A program made the translations under genes and the position numbers. From NCBI GenBank assembly GCA_016699695.1, contig CP065006.1, forward strand, positions 1,984,001 through 2,048,000: DNA of 64,000 nucleotides, written 5' to 3'. The notes under the pieces were generated by a model. It was not told the DNA's origin. It saw only the letters and a list, made by a program, of their open reading frames with translations, and ran no database searches. Every line of letters begins with the position of its first letter. Positions within the stretch are counted from its first letter, which is position 1. The DNA is from Bacteroidota bacterium. GTDB lineage: Bacteria; Bacteroidota; Bacteroidia; Bacteroidales; UBA10428. Shown here in pieces: positions 26,543 through 34,945 of the stretch.

Positions 26543-28279
26543 TTGACAATGATGAAATTTCTTCTTTCTTTTTTTATGCTTGTGTTACTCACTTGCTGCA
26601 AGCCTGATCCAACACCTGCCTTGCCAGTAACCCAAAGTATAACAATTTCTTGCAACAAAGCCAGTTACTTGCCCGGCAGCGAGGTTAAATTTGAATTGAG
26701 CCGCACCTTCGAGGGTATTTGCAGGATCAGACAACTGGGTGTGATGATTCAGGAGATAGCAGTATCGGGTAAATCATTTACCTGGACATGTTCATCAAAG
26801 GATTTTCAGGGCTATATGGCCGAATTATATACCAATAGTAGCGAAGGAGAAAAGCTAATGGCCACTATTGGCATCGATGTATCCTCGTCGTGGTCGAAAT
26901 TCCCACGCTATGGTTTTTTATCCGATTTTGGAAACCTCGATCAATCAGAGATGCAGGAAGTCATTAAATTTCTTAACAGACATCACATCAATGGGCTGCA
27001 GTTTTACGATTGGCAATTCAAGCATCATTTCCCACTTGCCGGAACAACTCAAAATCCATTGCCTGTCTGGAATGACATCATCAATAAGCCTGTATATTTT
27101 GCTACTCTCGAAAGCTATATTGATCTGGCTCATACCCATCGCATGCAAGCAATGTTTTATAATCTGGCCTTTGGAGCATTGGACGATGCAGCCAGCGATG
27201 GAGTGCTGCCCGAATGGTATTTGTTTTCCGATGCTCAGCATACAAATATCGACTACCACCCTTTACCAAAGCCACCCTTTAAAAGCGACATTTTTTTAAT
27301 TAATCCTGCCAACACAGGATGGCAGCAATACCTGGCCGAAAAAAATACAGGGGTCTATCAGGCCCTCGAGTTCGATGGCTTTCACATCGATCAGCTGGGC
27401 GATAGGGGAGCACGTTACGATTACTGGGGCAATTCCGTAAATCTTCCTCAGGCTTATGCATCGTTTATTGCTGCCATGAAAACCGGTTCTCCCACCAAAG
27501 AGTTAATTATGAATGCTGTGAACCAGTATGGTCAGGCTGATATTGCCAATTCGCAGATAGAGTTTTTGTATACAGAAGTTTGGGGACCCAACGAAAATTA
27601 TTCTAGTCTGGCACAGCTAATTAAAAACAACAATGGGTACAGTAATAATAAGCTAAGTACCGTGTTGGCTGCTTATATGAATTATGAACTGGCTAACAAT
27701 GCAGGATATTTTAATACTCCGGGCGTATTGCTGACCAATGCGGTGATTTTTTCTCACGGAGGGGCCCATCTCGAACTGGGTGAGCACATGCTCGGGAAAG
27801 AATATTTCCCCAATAAAAACCTAACAATGAAGGATGACCTGAAAAAGCCTCTAATGCAGTATTATGATTTTCTCGTGGCTTATCAGAATCTTCTTCGCGA
27901 TGGAGGCAGTTTTAATATGCCAGAGCTAAGCTCTAACGAGAGCCGTGTGGTTTTGCAAAACTGGCCACCGGCAATAGGGAAAGTGGCTACTTTTGGAAAA
28001 GATTTTGAACATTGCCAGGTGATACATTTAATTAATTTTACCAATGCCATACATCTCGAATGGAGAGATAAATTGGGTGCTCAAAGCTATCCGGAGGTAA
28101 TAAATAACATAGAGGTCTCCTTTACTGAGAGCAAACCGGTGAAAAATATTTGGTTTGCATCGCCCGATTATCTCTATGGTGCGGCACAGGTGTTGGAATT
28201 TGAACAATCTGGTAATACCTATACTTTCAATCTTCCTATTCTTCAGTATTGGAGCATGGTAGTGGCAGAATACGAATAA
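26543..28279 (+). CDS. GH66-family lipoprotein (dextranase / cycloisomaltooligosaccharide glucanotransferase type)
   Basis: 578 residues. Lipoprotein signal MTMMKFLLSFFMLVLLTCC. An N-terminal beta domain (residues 25-110) precedes a TIM barrel: YGFLSDFGNLDQSE, FYDWQFKHHFPL, then FDGFHIDQLG with Asp283 as likely nucleophile and FLYTEVWGP with Glu345 as likely acid/base. A C-terminal beta domain follows. The family cuts alpha-1,6-glucan (dextran) or makes cyclic isomaltooligosaccharides; I see no inserted CBM35 domain such as cyclising enzymes carry, so a dextranase is more likely. It is expected on the outer surface or in the periplasm, feeding the GH65 enzyme upstream. No SusC/D pair is nearby. 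Confidence 0.9.
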   Translation: MTMMKFLLSFFMLVLLTCCKPDPTPALPVTQSITISCNKASYLPGSEVKFELSRTFEGICRIRQLGVMIQEIAVSGKSFTWTCSSKDFQGYMAELYTNSSEGEKLMATIGIDVSSSWSKFPRYGFLSDFGNLDQSEMQEVIKFLNRHHINGLQFYDWQFKHHFPLAGTTQNPLPVWNDIINKPVYFATLESYIDLAHTHRMQAMFYNLAFGALDDAASDGVLPEWYLFSDAQHTNIDYHPLPKPPFKSDIFLINPANTGWQQYLAEKNTGVYQALEFDGFHIDQLGDRGARYDYWGNSVNLPQAYASFIAAMKTGSPTKELIMNAVNQYGQADIANSQIEFLYTEVWGPNENYSSLAQLIKNNNGYSNNKLSTVLAAYMNYELANNAGYFNTPGVLLTNAVIFSHGGAHLELGEHMLGKEYFPNKNLTMKDDLKKPLMQYYDFLVAYQNLLRDGGSFNMPELSSNESRVVLQNWPPAIGKVATFGKDFEHCQVIHLINFTNAIHLEWRDKLGAQSYPEVINNIEVSFTESKPVKNIWFASPDYLYGAAQVLEFEQSGNTYTFNLPILQYWSMVVAEYE

Positions 28280-28322
28280 CAAAATAATCAAGGTTAAACC
28301 AGTTCAACCTGTCGTATTCAAT

Positions 28323-28357
28323 AAAAAAATGAGGCTGCCTTTATTAAGACAGCCTCA
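28323..28357 (-). terminator. Terminator of the minus-strand coiled-coil gene
   Basis: Stem TGAGGCTG/CAGCCTCA (28330-28337 with 28350-28357) with a 12-nt loop. The seven A before it become a T-run on the minus strand. Confidence 0.8.
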
Positions 28358-28381
28358 TACAACAATATCAGGAATTATTTG

Positions 28382-29296
28382 CTATTTCAATTCAATTGAC
28401 CCAGTGCCAATTTCATAACCTTCGGCATAAAGGGTTATTTTGTAGGTTCCAGCCATCAGTTCCTCCGATTTGTCCCAATAGATGCACATGTCAATATCGA
28501 GATTGTCATATTCCAGTTCGCGCTTGGCTGTGTAAACCACACTTTGTTTCTGGTACTCAAACATGCCTGCATCAGATGAGGAAAGCACCACTTCGTCGGG
28601 GCGCTGGATACGCAGGTAAATCATTTTCTTACCTGGTTCGGCCACCGTGTTTTCACGAATGGTAAAACAAACGCGGATTTTTGCAATTTTATCGACATCG
28701 TTTTTAGGTTTCGAACGGCTGTTGAGTCCTTCTACAAGAATTCCCTTAGCACTTAGTTTTTGGGCTTCGGCTACCTTTTTTGTAAGGAGCTCTTTGGTTT
28801 CAGAAAGTTCCTGGTATTGAACTTCTTTTTCGCGCAGCTCTGTTTTTACAGCGATGTTTTCTTCTGTAAGTTCGCGGTTGCGTGTATTTAGCGAATCGAT
28901 CTGGATGATGTAGCTACGCATAACCTGGCGTAAGGTGCCCAGCTCTTTCTCGTACATCCTGATTTTTTCGGCATTTGAGGCATTCACTTTTAATAGTCGG
29001 CGTATTTTATCTTGTTCAATAACTAGTCTTTCGTTGATGCTGTCGTTCTCAGTTTTAAGTGAGTCGTAGCCGACAATGAGATCGGTGAGTTCTCCTTCGA
29101 GACTTGAGCGCTGTTCTTCAACAAAAGCACGGTCTTCTTCAGAGAGAGTAAGAGCCTGGCTTTTCTGATAAAGCACAATGCCCAGCACAATAGCCAGTAC
29201 GCTGAGGGTAATTAGTATAACCACCAGAAACATGGGTACTTTTTGCTGGGGTTTACTGTAAGGCGAATAAGATTTGGTGTTGTTAGTGGGTTCCAT
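28382..29296 (-). CDS. Membrane-anchored coiled-coil protein of unknown function
   Basis: 304 residues. A single transmembrane helix (MFLVVILITLSVLAIVLGIVL, residues 22-42) follows a short cytosolic tail. A long coiled coil (residues 55-185, rich in E, L, K, R with heptad pattern) comes next. The C-terminal beta domain of about 100 residues (IRVCFTIRENTVAEPG, YLRIQRPDEVVL, GTYKITLYAEGYEIG) looks like an Ig-like module. It probably spans the periplasm as an envelope organiser or sensor; the function is not known. It and the following genes on the minus strand are separated by terminators, so it is transcribed alone, possibly from TATTTTTG at 29355-29348. Confidence 0.75.
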   Translation of the reverse strand: MEPTNNTKSYSPYSKPQQKVPMFLVVILITLSVLAIVLGIVLYQKSQALTLSEEDRAFVEEQRSSLEGELTDLIVGYDSLKTENDSINERLVIEQDKIRRLLKVNASNAEKIRMYEKELGTLRQVMRSYIIQIDSLNTRNRELTEENIAVKTELREKEVQYQELSETKELLTKKVAEAQKLSAKGILVEGLNSRSKPKNDVDKIAKIRVCFTIRENTVAEPGKKMIYLRIQRPDEVVLSSSDAGMFEYQKQSVVYTAKRELEYDNLDIDMCIYWDKSEELMAGTYKITLYAEGYEIGTGSIELK

Positions 29297-29350
29297 AATT
29301 TATTGTAGTTTTTGTTAGTAACTGATTCAGATGGGTTTTATTGCGTGCAA

Positions 29351-29385
29351 AAATAAAAAAACCGGGAATGATATAAAACCCGGTT
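29351..29385 (-). terminator. Terminator of the minus-strand lipoprotein gene 29405-30262
   Basis: Stem AACCGGG/CCCGGTT (29360-29366 with 29379-29385) with a 12-nt loop; the A-rich stretch 29351-29359 gives the T-run on the minus strand. The same A/T tract contains TATTTTTG (29355-29348), which could be the promoter of the next gene. Confidence 0.75.
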
Positions 29386-29404
29386 ATGTAAAAAAGAGGA
29401 TATC

Positions 29405-30262
29405 TTATTCATTTCCTGCTACAATATACTCACGTAGCCTTTTTATCTGATCCGAAATGGCTTTAAGTTCAGCATTTGGTATGAAAACATCTTCGGGGCT
29501 GTACTTAGGATGCTCGCTGTTTTTGAGTGTGATAAATAGTTCAGCCAGCTTGGCCAGTTCAATGGTTAGCACCGGATTGTGCCCGTATTTCCGGGTCAGT
29601 TCAGTTAGGTAAAGTATGGCATCGCTCTCAGAAAATAAAATGCGGTAAACAAATTTAGCTTCATCGCTAATATCTTTAATTTTTCTTCCTTCGAAGCCTG
29701 TCAATGCCGCATCAATAAGGTACATTTTTTCGATGAGGTTACCTATGAGGTATGAGGCAATTATTTTAAAGCGTTCTTCTTCGGTAAAAGTGGTATCTAT
29801 TTCAGACAGGAAGTTGTCAAGCTTAAACAAAACCGAATCAGACTCGCTGAGTCCATCATTGCGTCGTTGTATCAGTGTTTCAACATAAAATGGGCCAAAG
29901 CCAACGTGATTGGCCAAAACCTGTGCCGAAGTATAACTCTCAAAAGCCGCATCGCTGTTCGAAAAAGCAGCATGATACAATGCATCGGCGCTATATACAC
30001 CGCATATAAGTGCTGCATATTGGGGCGTGCTGGTATAACTTGCTTTTATAGCGGTATCAAGGGTTAACTGGGGGGTGTATTCAATGCCCGAGAATTTCAT
30101 AATGCTTGCCACCTGCTGAAGGTTACCCTTTTCACCAAACATGGTGGTAAATTGCATTAAATGCACATCAATTTCACTCTCATTTTGTTGTGGTTTATTC
30201 TGGCAGCTTGAAAAGGCCAGAAAAAGCAAGCAAAAGGCGGACATTAAACTTATTTTTCTCAT
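29405..30262 (-). CDS. Lipoprotein of unknown function, mainly helical
   Basis: 285 residues. Lipoprotein signal ending LFLAFSSC (Cys20). The mature part is helical, with no named domain that I recognise (FTTMFGEKGNLQQVASIMKF, YAALICGVYSADALYHAAF). The helical repeats resemble the TPR-like scaffolds seen in periplasmic lipoproteins but lack clear TPR consensus. It is transcribed alone between a terminator and a 83-bp gap. Confidence 0.75.
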   Translation of the reverse strand: MRKISLMSAFCLLFLAFSSCQNKPQQNESEIDVHLMQFTTMFGEKGNLQQVASIMKFSGIEYTPQLTLDTAIKASYTSTPQYAALICGVYSADALYHAAFSNSDAAFESYTSAQVLANHVGFGPFYVETLIQRRNDGLSESDSVLFKLDNFLSEIDTTFTEEERFKIIASYLIGNLIEKMYLIDAALTGFEGRKIKDISDEAKFVYRILFSESDAILYLTELTRKYGHNPVLTIELAKLAELFITLKNSEHPKYSPEDVFIPNAELKAISDQIKRLREYIVAGNE

Positions 30263-30345
30263 ACCTATTTTTGTTTTATATTGGATATTTTTCGATTCTT
30301 AAGTTAGCAAAACGGGATTTTATGCCCGATATTGCCTGATTTTAT

Positions 30346-30918
30346 TCAATAAGTAGGCGACCCTTTATAAACTTTCGATAACTCAATTGGCACCAGCTTA
30401 CCATAATAGCGAAGCTGGCCCGAGGTATTGCTTCGAATGGTGGCATCGGTAGAACCTACATCATTTATCATCAGCATAATATCATAATTCCCTGTACTGG
30501 ACATAACCATGATGGTCAGATTATAAGATTTACCCTTTTTTCCTTCAATTATTTTCAGGTCGTATTTTGTAACTCTGCCATCTATTGTAATACCACCAAC
30601 ACCATTGTATCCAACACCATAATTCGACCCCAGTTGCATCACTAACTTCAGCGAATCGATTTTAATAAAATTAATGGTGCTATTTACAGCTACACGTTTT
30701 CCACTTTTGTCCGATAAATAATCAGCCTCCAACACGAAACGGCGCATCTGAAGCATGCTTTCTGTTTGAAACCGGAGCAATTCATTTTCAGCTTCTTTTG
30801 CAGCCAGGCGCTCTTCTTTTTGAATCTGTTTTTGTTCTTTCTTCGAATAAACCTCTTCCTGACTTAAAATAGATAAACTAATGCTGCAAAAAAGTGTTGC
30901 CAATATTAGCTTTTGCAT
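30346..30918 (-). CDS. DUF4251 secreted protein
   Basis: 190 residues from ATG 30918; five codons upstream (30933) is an alternative start. The signal peptide is LILATLFCSISLSILS. A Lys/Glu-rich helix (KKEQKQIQKEERLAAKEAEN) leads into the DUF4251 beta domain: FVLEADYLSDKSGKRVAVNS, GVGYNGVGGITIDGRVTKYD and a C-terminal YYGKLVP. The family is restricted mostly to Bacteroidota, and its function is unknown. It is periplasmic. It is 41 bp downstream of a barrel-protein gene and may be the last gene of that unit. Confidence 0.85.
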   Translation of the reverse strand: MQKLILATLFCSISLSILSQEEVYSKKEQKQIQKEERLAAKEAENELLRFQTESMLQMRRFVLEADYLSDKSGKRVAVNSTINFIKIDSLKLVMQLGSNYGVGYNGVGGITIDGRVTKYDLKIIEGKKGKSYNLTIMVMSSTGNYDIMLMINDVGSTDATIRSNTSGQLRYYGKLVPIELSKVYKGSPTY

Positions 30919-30959
30919 AGTGCTTCTAATCAATGGTAAAGTTATAATGCTGAAAGTTA

Positions 30960-32141
30960 TTAAAATCTTTGTTCAAAACCTACATAGCTGCCGAAGCTGC
31001 CATCGGCAAAAGCAAAATCAAGCTTGAGGTTATAATCTGGTTGATAACGAAACCGGTAACCCACCACAAAGTTGAAAATGGTATAACTCACGGAGGCATC
31101 GCTGTATACTGTGCCTCCTCCAAACCGCACAATTGCTTCGTGCCTGTGTACAGTTTGATTGATTTGGCTATTAAAAACATAATTGTATTGCAACCAGGCT
31201 TGTACCAGGTTTTTCTCGCGATACTTTCCTTCTGCCAGCCCCATCATCTGTCGTGCGCCACCAAGCATGGCCATATCGGTCCATGGTACATCGCCAAAAT
31301 TATTTTCTACATTCAGATTCCAGTTCAAACGGCTCGAGAGTATTTCTAAAGGGATAGAATGCAGGTAGGAGATTATTAGTTTCTGGTAGGTAAAATCGCC
31401 CTGCTTTGAGTCAGAATATAAATTGAATGTGCTCTTAAATTGAAGGTTGTGGTTAGGTTTGTTTCCTATATCTTCTATTTTATAATCCAGTAGAAATCCT
31501 ATTCCTGTATTGAGTATTTGCGAACCTTGCGAAATAATATAAGTATCCTCGGAAAGCGCAGGACTTAAATTCGTGGCTTTGGTTTGATTAAAATTGTAGC
31601 CAATGCCTGCATAGAGGTTCTCAATCAGGCGCACTCCTATTGCTGGGCATATCTGCCCGTAGTTTTTGTAATATTGAGTGGTAGATTCGTTTTTTGCTTC
31701 ATTCATGGCATCGGTCATACCCACACCCCAATAATGATCCTGTCGGTTTTGGAGGTTAGCTTCTACTTCAAATTTTATCAGGTTATCGTACCAAAAGCTG
31801 TTTAATTGACCCCAGAATGAGTGATTTTGATTGAAATTGGTTACATACTCTAAAGGAAGGCTTGAATGGTTTAAGTAGTTGTTATTGCGTTTGGTTTTAA
31901 AACTAATTAACAGTGCCGTTGCTGCGCTGAATTGATGTTCTGGGGTGTATGCAGGCATAGCAGCAATACTGACGCGGGGCATTCCTGCCTGGTATTTCTC
32001 ATTCCAGGTAGTTAGTTTTTCTGGCTGCTTTGTTAGCTGGGCACTAACAGGCACTAAACCAATTATAAAAACTGGTATCAGTAATGGAAGTTTTAAAAGC
32101 TGAAGATGTTTTAGAGATGAAATATTTCGAAGAATGAACAT
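30960..32141 (-). CDS. Omp85/TamA-like outer-membrane barrel protein
   Basis: 393 residues with an N-terminal signal segment (LLKLPLLIPVFIIGLVPVSA). It is rich in beta strands with aromatic girdles, and C-terminal FGSYVGFEQRF ends in Phe. The segment MLGGARQMMGLAEGKYREKN aligns with the Omp85 loop-6 region LGG..xLRGYxxGRYRDKN, with the RGY motif degraded to MMG. There are no POTRA domains. It probably sits in the outer membrane with an unknown role. It is 11 bases downstream of a SiaC-like gene on the same strand, so the two are co-transcribed, which ties a regulatory phosphoprotein to an envelope protein. Confidence 0.75.
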   Translation of the reverse strand: MFILRNISSLKHLQLLKLPLLIPVFIIGLVPVSAQLTKQPEKLTTWNEKYQAGMPRVSIAAMPAYTPEHQFSAATALLISFKTKRNNNYLNHSSLPLEYVTNFNQNHSFWGQLNSFWYDNLIKFEVEANLQNRQDHYWGVGMTDAMNEAKNESTTQYYKNYGQICPAIGVRLIENLYAGIGYNFNQTKATNLSPALSEDTYIISQGSQILNTGIGFLLDYKIEDIGNKPNHNLQFKSTFNLYSDSKQGDFTYQKLIISYLHSIPLEILSSRLNWNLNVENNFGDVPWTDMAMLGGARQMMGLAEGKYREKNLVQAWLQYNYVFNSQINQTVHRHEAIVRFGGGTVYSDASVSYTIFNFVVGYRFRYQPDYNLKLDFAFADGSFGSYVGFEQRF

Positions 32142-32152
32142 GGATGGCTTTC

Positions 32153-32530
32153 TTAATCCACTATTTCTTCATATTCCTTGTAGCTAAACTTGATGCGAGG
32201 GAAAAGTTCCTGGTATATTTCGCCTGACTCAAGCATTTCATCATCACCCTCCTCGAAAAACCAGATTACCTGAACCTCGCAATCGTTGGGCTTGGCATCG
32301 AGTACATTCAAAAAATCGTGCAATTGTTTGGAGACACTCGTATTGAAATACTCCAGGTTTATTTCTACAACAATTGACTTACCGTGAAATTCACCTGCCC
32401 AGGCTAAAATGGGCTTGAAGAACCTCACTGCATCTTCAGGAAGTGCTCTGCCTTCGAGTTTTATTCTCCCTTCGGTAGACATAAAAACACTGGGCAATGT
32501 AGCAGTACCTTCAATTTGCAGGTTTTCCAT
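32153..32530 (-). CDS. SiaC-family regulatory phosphoprotein (DUF1987), paralogue 3 (canonical)
   Basis: 125 residues and the closest of the three to the family consensus: LEGRALPEDAVRFFKPILAW, NLEYFNTSVSKQLHDFLNVL and VIWFFEEGDDEMLESGEIY. The Thr in YFNTS is the likely phosphorylation site by analogy with SiaC of Pseudomonas, and the GDDEM acidic loop is intact. It is the first gene of a two- or three-gene unit with the barrel protein at 30960 and perhaps the DUF4251 gene. A TATTTTTG promoter element lies just upstream. Confidence 0.9.
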   Translation of the reverse strand: MENLQIEGTATLPSVFMSTEGRIKLEGRALPEDAVRFFKPILAWAGEFHGKSIVVEINLEYFNTSVSKQLHDFLNVLDAKPNDCEVQVIWFFEEGDDEMLESGEIYQELFPRIKFSYKEYEEIVD

Positions 32531-32555
32531 TTGAGAGCATGTTGGTGTTCTAGTA

Positions 32556-32563
32556 CAAAAATA
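32556..32563 (-). promoter_or_regulatory. -7 element TATTTTTG for the SiaC-like/barrel operon
   Basis: A TAnnTTTG match on the minus strand, 25 nt upstream of the ATG at 32530. Confidence 0.45.
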
Positions 32564-32674
32564 TAAACTTATCGATGGAATAAAAACCTATTCATTAACA
32601 ATTTCAAGCTTATTACCTTCTTATGCAGTATTTATCATGGGTTTAAAAGGTTTGGGGTTCAAAGCCGGCATTGC

Positions 32675-33373
32675 TTATTTGAGTAGCTTTCTTTCTTCTA
32701 TTGCCTTTAGGATAATAGAGGCAATTTCGTCAATCGAAAGGGTCATGCAATTAAAGGTAATGTCAAATTGAGTATAGTCGGTGTTTTTTCCTTGGAAGTA
32801 TTCTCTTAATTCCTTCCGGCTTTTGTCAATATCATGTATGGTTTTTTCAGCTTCGATGAAGGAGAGCTTGTATTTTTCAGCAACACGCAACTTACGCCAA
32901 TCGAGGGGTGCTTCAAGGTTAATATGCAAAGAGCGGGGCATGTCGCGGGTAATAGCAACCCCACCCCGGCCAACAATGATCACATGGCCTTCTATTGCCA
33001 TGTTCCGAATAACTTTAGCTACGGTATTGCGTATTTTTCGGTCGCTTTTATAGTATTTTTGAGTGTGCGATGTAATAATTTCCTCAATCAGACTTTTTTT
33101 CTCCGAGTCGAATATGTATTCAATTTTCACGGGATCCATTTCAAGCTCACGGGCCGCTTCATTCAGTATTTCTTTGGTTACAAAGTGCCATTCGATGTCT
33201 TTAAATCCCTTGGCCGCAAGTTTACAGTTGAGTAATTCGGAGAGTTTTTGGGAAACAGCTTTCGCAGGACAACCATAAAGCCTGGAAATAGTAATAACGG
33301 GACCCGATTCACGATAATCTTCTGAGTCATCCTGAAGTCGCTCCGACATATATTTCAGTAAATCTAATTTCAT
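32675..33373 (-). CDS. Cytidylate-kinase-like P-loop protein
   Basis: 232 residues. It matches the cytidylate-kinase-like family rather than true Cmk: the nucleotide loop region is VITISRLYGCPAKAVSQKL, in which the usual GxxGxGK is altered to GCPAK. IIVGRGGVAITRDMP and HINLEAPLDWRKLRV carry the Arg-rich lid segment, and ITFNCMTLSIDEI is near the C-terminus. It is likely a nucleotide-binding phosphotransferase; the substrate is uncertain. It is monocistronic, with about 140 bp of AT-rich sequence to the SiaC-like gene downstream. Confidence 0.85.
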   Translation of the reverse strand: MKLDLLKYMSERLQDDSEDYRESGPVITISRLYGCPAKAVSQKLSELLNCKLAAKGFKDIEWHFVTKEILNEAARELEMDPVKIEYIFDSEKKSLIEEIITSHTQKYYKSDRKIRNTVAKVIRNMAIEGHVIIVGRGGVAITRDMPRSLHINLEAPLDWRKLRVAEKYKLSFIEAEKTIHDIDKSRKELREYFQGKNTDYTQFDITFNCMTLSIDEIASIILKAIEERKLLK

Positions 33374-33515
33374 TCAAGTGGGTTTATGCCTGATTGGATT
33401 AAATATACAAATTATAAGCAATATATTCAAACTGCCATCCAAGTAATCGTCTGGTATTTTAAAGTTTCTTTTTTTTGAACCATCTTTTTGTTATCTTCAA
33501 ATAAAAAAGTTTGTC

Positions 33516-34013
33516 ATGAACAAAGCCGAATACTGGATACAACATTTACAGTTAAAACCACATCCTGAGGGGGGATTCTTTAAAGAAGTTTATCGTTCCA
33601 GCATCGAAGTAAGCAACAAGCATTTGCCTGTTGGCTATAAATCGTCAAGAAGACTTCTTACCAATATCTATTATTTGCTCCGATCGGAAGATATTTCGAG
33701 GTTACACCGGCTAAAATCCGATGAGATATGGTTTTTTCATGCTGGCAGCCCATTGAAACTAATTTATATAGATACAGAAGGGAAAAAGCATACCCATTTT
33801 CTTGGAAATAACCACGAGAAGGCCGAGCAATTCTCGTTACTAGTGCCAGGCGGTAGTGTTTTTTGTGCCGAAGTGCATGAACAAAATTCCTATACCCTGG
33901 TGAGCTGTGTTGTATCTCCCGGATTTGAGTTTGAAGATTTTGAAGTTTTTGATAAAGAGGATCTTATTCAGGCTTATCCAAAGCACATCGACCTGATCGA
34001 AAAATACTGCTGA
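33516..34013 (+). CDS. DUF985 cupin-domain protein
   Basis: 165 residues, a single cupin. The N-terminus has the family signature LKPHPEGGFFKEVYRS, then LLTNIYYLL, HRLKSDEIWFFHAGSPL (metal-binding His and Glu), SLLVPGGSVFCAEV and LVSCVVSPGFEFEDFE. These are cytosolic proteins of uncertain activity; relatives bind small carbohydrates or metal ions. It is monocistronic on the plus strand, with a weak TATCTTCA promoter-like element at 33492. Confidence 0.9.
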   Translation: MNKAEYWIQHLQLKPHPEGGFFKEVYRSSIEVSNKHLPVGYKSSRRLLTNIYYLLRSEDISRLHRLKSDEIWFFHAGSPLKLIYIDTEGKKHTHFLGNNHEKAEQFSLLVPGGSVFCAEVHEQNSYTLVSCVVSPGFEFEDFEVFDKEDLIQAYPKHIDLIEKYC

Positions 34014-34186
34014 GTTGGAAGTTGGGCTTTATAACTTTCCGGAATTCATTCCATTCTGATTTCAAAACCAGGGAGTTTCTCTGGGGATTTTCCGACAGCC
34101 GTTCGTCAGAGAATCGACCTTTTTTCTCGGCATTTACCACCATCATTTAGGTATTTAACATCATGCATCGGCATATCGTGTTGTAG

Positions 34187-34194
34187 TATCTTTG
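34187..34194 (+). promoter_or_regulatory. -7 element TATCTTTG upstream of the 34216 gene
   Basis: An exact TAnnTTTG match, 21 nt before the ATG at 34216. No clear TTG at the -33 position. Confidence 0.5.
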
Positions 34195-34215
34195 TTTTAG
34201 TTAAAACACTGTTAT

Positions 34216-34554
34216 ATGATAGATACCTTTAAAGTTAAAGCCGATGTGGCATCAAACAGCCTGCTGATTCAGTTGCGGGGATTTTTCATGAAATCGGAAG
34301 TGGAACTTGCATTTTACCTGGCACGAAAAGAAATCACTAAACTGAGCAAAGGCTTTAAAGTTGTGCTCGACCTGGATGGTATGCACACCGATAAAAGTTT
34401 ACAACGCAACCTTCAAACTAGAGCCAGACATACCTTCGAATCACTTGGGGCTTCGAGCGTAAAATCCATTGGCGCAATTAGCCGCATGGCTGCACCAAAA
34501 ATAAAGGAATTTGAATATTTCGCTTTTGAAAGTGTCGGTTTTTACCCAAATTAA
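34216..34554 (+). CDS. Small cytosolic protein, possibly STAS-like
   Basis: 112 residues, no signal peptide. The pattern LLIQLRGFFMKSEVELAFYL, then KGFKVVLDLDGMHTD and KSIGAISRMAAPKIKEFEYF, resembles the alternating strand-helix order of SpoIIAA-like STAS proteins. The usual phospho-Ser region is not obvious, since the loop reads GMHTDKSL. I treat the fold as inference and the function as unknown. It has its own promoter. No terminator is directly downstream; a candidate small RNA locus follows. Confidence 0.65.
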   Translation: MIDTFKVKADVASNSLLIQLRGFFMKSEVELAFYLARKEITKLSKGFKVVLDLDGMHTDKSLQRNLQTRARHTFESLGASSVKSIGAISRMAAPKIKEFEYFAFESVGFYPN

Positions 34555-34615
34555 TCTAGGGGTATTTACCTAGCAATTGAGCAGTAATACTTATAAATTC
34601 CATCACACTGTAAGC

Positions 34616-34623
34616 TATCTTTG
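34616..34623 (+). promoter_or_regulatory. Orphan promoter element TATCTTTG with no following gene
   Basis: An exact TAnnTTTG match; the next strong signal downstream is a terminator about 90 bases away. Only three- and six-codon ORFs lie between. Confidence 0.5.
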
Positions 34624-34628
34624 AAAAG

Positions 34629-34750
34629 ACAAATAGAGAATCAAAACAGTAATCATGTCGAAATAATGATTAGTCTTTTGATGTAGGGTTTGGTTGGATT
34701 TAGGTAGACGACAGGGTGGCAGTTTTATATTTGTCACCCTGTTTTTTTTT
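34629..34750 (+). ncRNA. Candidate small RNA of about 120 nt
   Basis: It is delimited by the TATCTTTG promoter element at 34616 and the terminator at 34711-34750. The interval contains no ORF longer than six codons and no recognisable riboswitch. The 5' end is estimated from the usual distance between the -7 element and the transcription start. Confidence 0.35.
34711..34750 (+). terminator. Strong intrinsic terminator ending the candidate small RNA
   Basis: An 11-bp stem beginning ACAGGGTG and ending CACCCTGT (34711-34721 with 34732-34742, one G-T pair) and a run of nine T. It has no coding gene immediately upstream; the nearest stop codon is 157 bases away. Confidence 0.88.
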
Positions 34751-34945
34751 GACGGTTTTTACTTATAGAGTTGTAAGTGAATTTGTTTGAATTATTGGTG
34801 TTTATGCTATTAAATTGTATTTGAGAAAGAAGTAGTTTTGGTCATAATTTATATCCGGTGGAACAAGCATAATTCTTTAATCACACAAACGGATTTAAGT
34901 CCATTATGCAAGTTTCAAATGACCTTATCTTAAAAATATTTACAG

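Larger units (their letters stand above)
34555..34945. other. 391-bp region without a gene between the 34216 gene and the response regulator
   Basis: It holds a promoter element (34616-34623) and a strong terminator (34711-34750), which together delimit a candidate small RNA. The remaining 195 bases before the response regulator are AT-rich and contain nothing I can name apart from presumed promoter sequence for that gene. Confidence 0.5.
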
